Source: Acrasis kona (lineage: Eukaryota; Heterolobosea; Eutetramitea; Acrasida; Acrasidae). From it: 24,094 nt of DNA. Of the stretch, positions 18,346 through 24,094 are shown piece after piece (position 1 is the stretch's first letter; every line of letters starts with the position of its first letter). The notes below the pieces were generated by a model that saw nothing but the letters and a program-made list of their open reading frames with translations, was not told the origin of the DNA and did no database searches. A program made the position numbers and the translations under genes. The stretch is taken from positions 1-24,094 of the forward strand of contig JAOPGA020000421.1 in the NCBI GenBank assembly GCA_026419775.2. Reading direction: 5' to 3'.

Positions 18346-19215
18346 TTAAATCCAACACCATGAAAGTATTTTCAGGCGAGCTTGATGCACGACCCGCTGG
18401 AAGAATGGTAAATGATTAGCCAAAAAAAGTTCTTGCTCTAAAAAGTCATCCTTGAGACCTAATTCGGCTGCCTCTTTACGTTTTCCTTGAAGAATCATGG
18501 CCGCACAAAGTTTATGGTTGTAATATGTTTTGTACTCGGGAATGGCCGAAGCAGCCTCTTTTGACATTTGTAATGCTTCATCTATTTTATCTTCCCCACA
18601 TAACGCTAAAATGTGCAAGTCATATATATTTTGTTTGTGGTCATCGGGCATGGTTGGGTCTTTCAGGGCCTTCTCGGATAGAGCTTTAAGGTCGTCATAT
18701 AAAGAAACTCTAAAAAAGTAGGCGCAACGTAGTAAAGTAGTATCATGGGATTCATCTTGGATCTCTCGAACTATTTTGTTCATATGTTCAATTTGATTCA
18801 TGTTTGAATACTGGACTTTCTTGATTAGGGCAGGTAGAAAATGTGGGTGCTTTTCTAGAATTTGATCAAGAATTTCAACAACTTTTGGTTTAATATAATC
18901 TTCACTAAGTCCTTCGTTTAGGTTTTGATAAATCATCGACTCCGCCATAACCAACATTACGTGAGGGTTGGTCGAGTCTTTTTCCATGATGCCTGACAGC
19001 ATGGTCAGAGACTCTGCTGGCTGAGTAATGAGTATTTTACCTGCCTCCTGAATTGTTTTCGCAGTTTCGGGGTCATAGTTATTTAAAAGTAAGTCAGTCG
19101 ACAACACAAAATTCGGAAGCCGGGCTTTTCTTTGTATAAGCGTGTTGCTAAACAATCTTATCGGAGTAAAAGATTGGTTTGCAATCCTGGTGGCAAACCT
19201 TGTGTATCGAATCAT
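18346..19215 (-). CDS. Helical-repeat (TPR-like) protein, probably mitochondrial
   Basis: 289 aa, single exon, ATG start. The first ~30 residues (MIRYTRFATRIANQSFTPIR) are Arg-rich, hydroxylated and lack acids, typical of a mitochondrial presequence. The rest is a series of paired helices with TPR-like spacing, e.g. LTMLSGIMEKDSTNPHVMLV, LDQILEKHPHFLPALIKKV, LHILALCGEDKIDEALQMSK and LCAAMILQGKRKEAAELGL. The repeats are too diverged to count firmly. Inferred role: scaffold or assembly factor in the mitochondrial matrix. It is divergent from the WH2 gene, with about 160 bases shared as promoter. Confidence 0.8.
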   Translation of the reverse strand: MIRYTRFATRIANQSFTPIRLFSNTLIQRKARLPNFVLSTDLLLNNYDPETAKTIQEAGKILITQPAESLTMLSGIMEKDSTNPHVMLVMAESMIYQNLNEGLSEDYIKPKVVEILDQILEKHPHFLPALIKKVQYSNMNQIEHMNKIVREIQDESHDTTLLRCAYFFRVSLYDDLKALSEKALKDPTMPDDHKQNIYDLHILALCGEDKIDEALQMSKEAASAIPEYKTYYNHKLCAAMILQGKRKEAAELGLKDDFLEQELFLANHLPFFQRVVHQARLKILSWCWI

Positions 19216-19377
19216 TTGTTGTAATTAGCTGACCGTTTAAATTTGCAATAGATTGTTTATGCATTGTCATAAGTGTGCTAATGTAATAAAGCAAAATGTT
19301 TTGAAACTGCTTCCATTATCAAAGTTGAACTATTGTTGTTTATTATTTTGTAAGAAGTTGATAGGAGATCACGATAA

Positions 19378-20398
19378 ATGCCACCACCACCTCCACCTCC
19401 ACCAGCACCAGGTCCGCCACCACCAGTGCTACCCTCTAAACCAGGTATACCATATCAATGTAAAATTGTATTAATGTCCATTAGCTAAACCAGCCCCTGT
19501 CGACTTACTCGCTGACATTCGTAAAGGGAAGAAATTATCAAAAGTACCAGAATCACAGAAGAAAGAACCATTATCACCTCAGCAGCTTGCGAAGATGGAG
19601 GGTGAAAAGAGTGGAGGATTTCAATCTCCTACGAATTCAGCCAGCTCTAGCCATCAGACAAGAGAATCGCCATCAGGACTTGGAGGTGATTTTATGGCGC
19701 AACTCATGGCAAAGAGAAATCAGATTGCTCAAGGCAAATCATCCCAGCAGTCTCCAGTAATTTCCCCAACAACAAAACCTCCACCATCCGTTCCTAGCCG
19801 TGCACCACCACCAGTACCAAATAGTATAACAAAACCGCCGCCACCTCCCGTTCCATCCTTCAAACCTGAACTACCAGCGCACAAGCCAGAACTACCATCT
19901 AAACCTGGGCCTCCTCCATTGCCGACATCAAAACCAGAACTAATATCGAACAGCACTATTACTCCCCCTAAACCTACTTTTCAGAAACCAATTGTACCTC
20001 CAATTGGATTTGCCAAGCCAGCTCCTCCAGTTCCACCCTCACCTCCGTCCATTCCACCTAGACCTCAGGTTGTTCCTCAAAAAGAATCTAATGTAACATC
20101 ACCAAAACCACCTGTACCACCAGTACCTTCTACACCTCCAAAACCTATTCCTACTTGGAGACAGAAACAAGAGGAACTTAAAGCTGCAGCAGTGACACCG
20201 GATAAGCCAACTTGGATGAAGCCTAGGGAAGGAGCACCTGCTACGCCACCATCAATTCCACCGAGAACTGGCAGGCAAGTGGAGAAGAAAGTTGACACCG
20301 AAGCTTTGGAGCACTTACAGTCTCTATTTACAAAAGGGTACTTGACTGCTGATGAGCTCGAGAGTAAGAAAAAGATGGTTATGGCAAATGCGACGTAG
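19378..20398 (+). CDS. WIP/verprolin-like WH2 actin-binding protein with C-terminal SHOCT-like segment
   Basis: Exons 19378-19444 and 19485-20398 around a 40-base GTATAC…CATTAG intron; 326 aa. An in-frame TAA sits directly before the ATG, so the start is firm. Exon 1 gives a poly-Pro head (MPPPPPPPPAPGPPPP). The splice restores a WH2 motif, DLLADIRKGKKLSKVP (residues 29-44), as in WIP/verprolin, which binds monomeric actin. Residues about 100-280 are Pro-rich, with many P-x-P-P-x-P and KPxLP motifs that can bind profilin and SH3 domains. The last ~35 residues (TEALEHLQSLFTKGYLTADE) match the SHOCT pattern L-x2-L-x3-G-x-[IL]-T-x2-E[FL], usually found in prokaryotic proteins. Inferred role: actin nucleation partner at the cell cortex. 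AATAAA follows 15 bases past the stop. Confidence 0.9.
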
Positions 20399-21372
20399 AA
20401 GATTATTATGTCAAATAAAAAGAAGACATTAAATTTAGATCTTGCGTTACAATAGGTTGATCATTCTAATATTTACAAAACATCTGGTACGTGGAACCGT
20501 CTTTAAAAGCACTTTAAGGAATATTATAGACCCTTAATACTATCTGTTCACTTTCGCCCTCCCTAGATTTTGAGACAAGGTAACCTCTTCCTTATTTTAA
20601 TCTCCCCGATCTTTAAATAATCCTGTTATTCGACATCACTAACAGACGCTCATGCACTTGTGCTGTATAATACTACAAACAACACAAAGATCATTCGAGT
20701 AGAGTATTTCAGAAGGGTTTCATGATTTAATGCACTCTGCCGCAGTACATACAAAAAGCTAAAGGAGAGGAGGCGAAACCGTGTATTATGCTACTGGTCT
20801 GAAAAAGAGAAAAAAAATTGTACGGGCTAAATGCTGTTTTGATTGTGACAAGTGGAAAAGTTTGTGTAGGGTTTGGTATGCTTTCCTTCATGCATACTGA
20901 TTTAATAAAACGTTTTGAGTATAGTTATATTTTTTTTGTTCTTTATTGAGATCCAAAACATGAGTCGAATGACTTATTGACTGCCAAAGTAGAATTGGCG
21001 GGAGCTTGATTTGGCTAAAAATAAGTGTCCATTGTACTCTATTACTAATTAATAGTAACGGTTATGATATTTTTATCAACTTTTATTTATTTTTTTGCTA
21101 TTATTATGCTGAATATATTAGCACTACATGGGACAATTTAGATATCTTGTTTGTTATTAATTATTTGTCAGTCGTTAACAGTTTACTTCAATCATTTTAA
21201 TATAAACTGGAAATCAACTAGACCATTTTGTTATTACCCATATTCAAATAAGGCCCGAGGCAAAGATATCTTGGATAAAAGGATAAAGATTGTCTCCTAA
21301 TAAAGTGTTTTTAGTTGAACAAGACGGTACGGGGTATTCTTTATTGAATAGTCAAACAAACAAAGTAGTTGA
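20399..21372. other. Gene-poor, AT-rich stretch
   Basis: Nearly 1 kb without a firm gene. A stop-to-stop frame at 20763-20900 reads like a basic Cys-containing protein end (KKRKKIVRAKCCFDCDKW) followed by AATAAA at 20904, but lacks an ATG. 21040-21200 is very T-rich. Nothing else recognised. Confidence 0.4.
20414..20419 (+). promoter_or_regulatory. AATAAA of the WH2 gene
   Basis: Hexamer 15 bases after the TAG stop at 20396-20398. Confidence 0.5.
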
Positions 21373-21546
21373 ATGGATCAGCTTCAGAAGCCAGTATCTA
21401 ATGGTCTGGAGCTTATAATACAAGAACAAAAGAGGATAGAGGAGAAGATATCATTACTAGTTGACGACACTGCACAAGAACACAGTTTTATAATAACAAG
21501 AAGTTTATTTTATACAACTTCACCACGAAAGAGTGACCAACAATAA
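21373..21546 (+). CDS. 57-aa helical protein candidate
   Basis: ATG to TAA, 57 aa. It reads like a real short protein: an amphipathic charged helix (LELIIQEQKRIEEKISLLVD) then a Ser/Thr/basic tail ending KSDQQ. The stop codon lies inside AATAAA (CAA-TAA-A), the same arrangement as the esterase gene. No family recognised; it could be the last or only exon of a gene. Confidence 0.45.
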   Translation: MDQLQKPVSNGLELIIQEQKRIEEKISLLVDDTAQEHSFIITRSLFYTTSPRKSDQQ

Positions 21547-21547
21547 A
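21542..21547 (+). promoter_or_regulatory. AATAAA overlapping the stop of the 57-aa frame
   Basis: CAA-TAA-A: the stop is embedded in the hexamer. Confidence 0.4.
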
Positions 21548-21766
21548 CCCAACATTTTCAATTCAATAGATAGGTCTTTCTACTTTATGCCTTTAATTCT
21601 GAAATAATGCAGCAAAAAGCTCAATTGAGAGTAGTTTTTGTTGTTGTTATACGCTATGTGCATTCTTGAGTTGCAACCCACGATTCTCAATAAATGGCTA
21701 ATATTGTCCTATCACTAACTGGATCATGAGCTATAATAACTTTGTTGTGGAGCTTCTATTGAATCC

Positions 21767-22357
21767 ATGGTTGTAATCCTGGTTGATAAAATGAAAACAG
21801 CACTAGTATTTGTGGCAGATGGTGTAGAGGAGATCGAAACAGTAGGAATTGTCGACACCCTTAGAAGAGGCGGTATTGAGGTCACCATGGCATCTATATC
21901 CAAAGACGTAGTTATAGTGGCGAGCAGGAAAGTTAAAATTGTCGCCGACGTACTCTTCGATGAAATCAAAGACAAAGATTTTGATCTTCTAGTATTACCA
22001 GGAGGTGCTGATGGAGCAAAAAACTTTTCTCAACATGAAGAATTGATCAAACTTTTCCAAAAGCAAAAAGATGCAGGTAAACTTTATGGAGCTATTTGTG
22101 CATCTCCGGCAGTAGTTCTATCTAAATCCGGTCTTTTAAAAAACATTAGCAGTGCCACGTGCTATCCTGCGCTATCGGATCAACTCAAAAGTAATGCAAG
22201 CGAAACAAACTACAACAGCCAAGATAGAGTAGTTGTTAGTGAGAATTGCGTTACATCTCAGGGTCCAGGAACAGCCATCGAATACGGTCTTAAACTCATT
22301 GAACTTCTTGTTGGAAAAGAAAAAGCAGAAGAGGTCCGGAAAGCAATGCTTGTATAG
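21767..22357 (+). CDS. DJ-1/PARK7 family protein
   Basis: 196 aa from the first ATG. An internal Met at 21791 (MKTALVFVADG) gives 188 aa and matches the usual family start, so it may be the true one. Family marks: first strand ALVFVADGVEEIE with the conserved Glu, LLVLPGGADGAKN, the nucleophile elbow GAICASPAVV (redox-active Cys, equivalent of human Cys106), CYPAL and TSQGPGTAIEYGL. Known roles: oxidative-stress sensor and chaperone; proposed deglycase or glyoxalase activity is debated. Cytosolic; no targeting signal. Convergent with the amidotransferase at 22378, with 20 bases between the stops. Confidence 0.95.
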   Translation: MVVILVDKMKTALVFVADGVEEIETVGIVDTLRRGGIEVTMASISKDVVIVASRKVKIVADVLFDEIKDKDFDLLVLPGGADGAKNFSQHEELIKLFQKQKDAGKLYGAICASPAVVLSKSGLLKNISSATCYPALSDQLKSNASETNYNSQDRVVVSENCVTSQGPGTAIEYGLKLIELLVGKEKAEEVRKAMLV

Positions 22358-22362
22358 ATAAC

Positions 22363-22368
22363 AATAAA
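22363..22368 (+). promoter_or_regulatory. AATAAA of the DJ-1 gene
   Basis: 5 bases after the TAG stop and inside the 20-base gap between convergent genes, so the transcript 3' end is likely to run into the opposing gene. Confidence 0.5.
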
Positions 22369-22377
22369 TATATTCTT

Positions 22378-22899
22378 TCAAAACTTTATTGATTTGCTAA
22401 TCTTAACTTGCTCTACAAAGTTCTTGGCCATCTGCAAAGAAGCATTTTGATCGGGGGAATCTGCATCTCTATAAATAGGATAATCAGAACCCAACTTATC
22501 AACAACCCTCTTCACCAGCACTTGAGAGTATTCGTAAGTGAACTCTGGATGGAATTGAACACCCCAACAAAATTTATCTTTTATTTGATAGGCTTGGTTA
22601 TCCCAAAGAACAGTTCTTGCTAATCTGTCAATTTCCTCCTGTATCAAAAAGCAATCTTCGTGTGAGATGGTCGTATGGAAAGAAGATGGAAGATGATGCA
22701 AGATTGGATTTTGTGCTCCGTGGTTGGACAATGTAATCTTTACTATGCCATATTCACCGTGTTTATTTTTATTGTGCATGGTGTCGACACTGGAGGAACC
22801 ATGCAATGCCCTTGATATGATTTGGGCCCCGAAGCAGATTCCAAGAAGTGGAAAATTGTGAACCTCTACACAAAGCTTAAGGTGAAGGTTATTTAGCTT
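22378..22899 (-). CDS. Class I glutamine amidotransferase domain, N-terminal part missing here
   Basis: An open frame of 173 codons without an initiating ATG upstream of the active site. It contains the nucleophile elbow PLLGICFGAQIISRALHG (catalytic Cys in GIC) and the His-Glu pair in WGVQFHPEF, so the second two-thirds of a GATase1 domain is intact. These domains normally have about 80 further residues before the GIC motif, with a DG-[FIV]-[VI]-x-x-GS strand. None of the three minus-strand frames between 22900 and 23055 shows them. The frame is entered from a TAG (22902-22900) that could be an intron acceptor, so a distant 5' exon is possible but would have to lie beyond or within the next, opposite-strand gene. 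Otherwise it is a 5'-truncated copy. Known reaction of the family: glutamine hydrolysis to ammonia; stand-alone members act on small molecules or gamma-glutamyl compounds. Confidence 0.78.
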   Translation of the reverse strand, partial: KLNNLHLKLCVEVHNFPLLGICFGAQIISRALHGSSSVDTMHNKNKHGEYGIVKITLSNHGAQNPILHHLPSSFHTTISHEDCFLIQEEIDRLARTVLWDNQAYQIKDKFCWGVQFHPEFTYEYSQVLVKRVVDKLGSDYPIYRDADSPDQNASLQMAKNFVEQVKISKSIKF

Positions 22900-23013
22900 C
22901 TATTTTGTTTTGTATGTCAAGTGTTCTTAGAGTACATTCACCTTCTAATTCAAAATAGAATGTAATAAACAAGGTGGGAGGCTCAAAACCTTCTATTATA
23001 AAATAGAAGGTTT
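22890..23013. repeat. Cluster of inverted CTTCTATTTTG-type repeats
   Basis: Within 125 bases the motif TTCTATTTTG or its complement occurs repeatedly: at about 22898-22907 forward, 22951-22960 reverse, and a 28-base palindrome at 22986-23013 with perfect 12-base arms (AAACCTTCTATT / AATAGAAGGTTT) and a 4-base spacer. AAGGTGAA (near 22879) and TTCACCTT (near 22938) form another inverted pair. It sits exactly where the amidotransferase coding frame ends and just before the gene at 23056. It may be an element terminus or a cruciform-forming junction. Confidence 0.7.
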
Positions 23014-23055
23014 GGAGTTGTAAATATCAACTGAGATCGAAAAATTCACACACGT

Positions 23056-24094
23056 ATGATGTCCAGCTTAAACTATTGGAAGTGCCTAGGATGTGGTGCA
23101 GTTATTCAGCACAGAAGTAGAATACAACACCAAAAGAAATGTACCAGGTGGTGTGACCTACCAGAAGAAAGAAAGAATCAAAATAAAAATGAATGTGCTT
23201 TAGCTAAATTCAAGGTGTGAAATTCTTTTTGTTGTGTTTAACATTTATAGGACAATAATTCAATAACTAGCTTCTTGCAAAACTTTATACCTAATGCTAG
23301 CACAATGAACCAGAGACAATTTGTCACCAACAGCCCACAGCTACAACAGAACAATCAACAAGCAACACATGTAAATATATCTTCTCCTCCATCAAATCAA
23401 TTATCAGCAAATGTACAGCCTCATCAAATTGTACATTATTCTCAAATACCAGCCACACCCCAGGTGACATTGCCAAATCACCAACATTCCTCTGTAAATA
23501 CATCTCATTTGACATCAAATCACTTGTTATCAAATCAATTATCAGCAAATGTACAGCCTCATCAAATTGTACATTATTCTCAAATACCAGCCACACCCCA
23601 GGTGACATTGCCAAATCACCAACATTACTCTGTAAATACATCTCATTTGGCATCCAATCAATTGTCAACAAATGAACAACATTACCAAAATGGTATTCAT
23701 CCTCAAAGCCAAGCTATACCACAGATTACATTGCCAACTCCATCACCCATCATGAGACCCATCCCTCTAAAACCAGCTGGGTTAATTAATCAAGCACAGA
23801 TAAATCCTAAGGAACCTGTTGTACAAAACCCTACAGGATTACAAATAAATCATGTATCAAAAGCTACTTCAGTTATGCCTCTAGGTACAGCTGTATTGCG
23901 TAAAAGAGTTGGTGTTGAATCTAAACCAAAAAAAGAGGTTTTATCGCCTGATTATCAAATTTATTGTGTTAAGACATTAGCAGAGCAGTTACATTTGAAA
24001 ATGGCTTGTGATAGGGTCTTCACCAACAATCAAATTTGTCAAGGCCGTATGGAGTATGATGCAAGAAGTGATGTAGGCCATAATACCCGTTTGC
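23056..24094 (+). CDS. Zinc-finger, Gln/Asn-rich protein, runs off the window
   Basis: Starts with tandem ATGs at 23056. Exon 1 is 23056-23214; a 36-base GTGTGA…TTATAG intron follows; exon 2 runs from 23251 to the window end with no stop. The N terminus holds a Cys/His cluster fitting a zinc finger (YWKCLGCGAVIQHRSRIQH, then KKC, WC). A low-complexity Gln/Asn/Pro/Ser region follows, built partly of a 46-residue unit repeated two to three times (SNQLSANVQPHQIVHYSQ…). After about residue 250 a more globular part begins (YQIYCVKTLAEQLHLKMACD). No family recognised. Possibilities are a transcription regulator or a protein of a mobile element whose end lies at the inverted repeats just upstream. 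The true length is unknown. Confidence 0.7.
23392..23667 (+). repeat. 138-bp in-frame tandem duplication
   Basis: Copy 1 at 23392-23529 and copy 2 at 23530-23667 are nearly identical (few substitutions, e.g. CATTCCTCT/CATTACTCT). 138 bases is 46 codons, so the frame is kept. A third, much more diverged partial unit follows from about 23653 (SNQLSTNEQHYQ…PQSQAIPQITLP). The near-identity of copies 1 and 2 points to recent duplication. Confidence 0.9.

Noticed and set aside
23324-23671. 115-codon minus-strand frame with internal repeat
   Set aside because: Antisense of the 138-bp duplication; the plus frame is open over more than 800 bases and continues from a spliced zinc-finger exon.
1-24094. 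CRISPR arrays, bacterial operons, riboswitches, rRNA, retroviral or other viral-type elements
   Set aside because: Nothing of this kind could be recognised on either strand; the only mobile-element suspicion is the unclassified region from 22890 onward.

Overview
This window looks like nuclear DNA of a free-living, compact-genome protist. Genes lie on both strands, several are split by canonical GT-AG introns of only about 36-49 bases, no ribosome-binding sites or operons of bacterial type are seen, and many genes have an AATAAA hexamer at or even overlapping the stop codon. The gene content (NHL-repeat surface protein with a Pro-Thr stalk, Sel1-repeat protein, VWA protein, WH2 actin-binding protein, bacterial-type enzymes) fits a heterolobosean amoeba such as Naegleria or Acrasis. 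That placement is inference from gene style, not a proven assignment.

Layout. 190-2862 (-): large NHL-repeat protein with a (Pro-Thr)n stalk and a hydrophobic tail. 3245-4431 (-): two-pore-domain K+ channel with one 41-base intron. 4733-7597 (+): intronless protein with a SopB/IpgD-type phosphoinositide phosphatase domain. 7632-7886 (-): small coiled-coil/acidic protein. 7887-8944: mostly without genes, with one weak tiny-gene candidate. 8945-9379 (-): small split gene of unknown function. 9466-9762 (+): acyl-CoA-binding protein, followed by a decayed copy of itself at 9989-10092. 10413-12035, 12107-13318 and 13367-14212 (+): closely packed tandem genes for a mitochondrial-looking Sel1-repeat protein, a membrane-anchored HSL-family esterase, and an HD-domain metal phosphohydrolase of a type best known from cyanobacteria. 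14326-15499 and 15686-16090 (-): two unrecognised proteins, the first with three exons. 16375-17889 (-): VWA-domain protein. 18346-19215 (-): mitochondrial-looking helical-repeat protein. 19378-20398 (+): WIP/verprolin-like WH2 protein with a C-terminal SHOCT-like segment. 20399-21766: mostly gene-free, with a 57-aa gene candidate at 21373. 21767-22357 (+): DJ-1/PARK7 family. 22378-22899 (-): class I glutamine amidotransferase lacking its N-terminal part here. 22890-23013: cluster of inverted repeats. 23056-24094 (+): zinc-finger/Gln-Asn-rich protein with an internal 138-bp duplication, running off the window.

The genes do not form one pathway. The most unusual items are the SopB/IpgD-type phosphatase in a eukaryotic context, the cyanobacterial-type HD enzyme, the glutamine amidotransferase that stops at a palindrome cluster next to a possible mobile-element gene, the very short introns, and stop codons buried in the poly(A) hexamer. 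Several open frames in this window begin at TTG or GTG and are not real starts; the starts given below are ATG codons or spliced exons chosen by reading the sequence.
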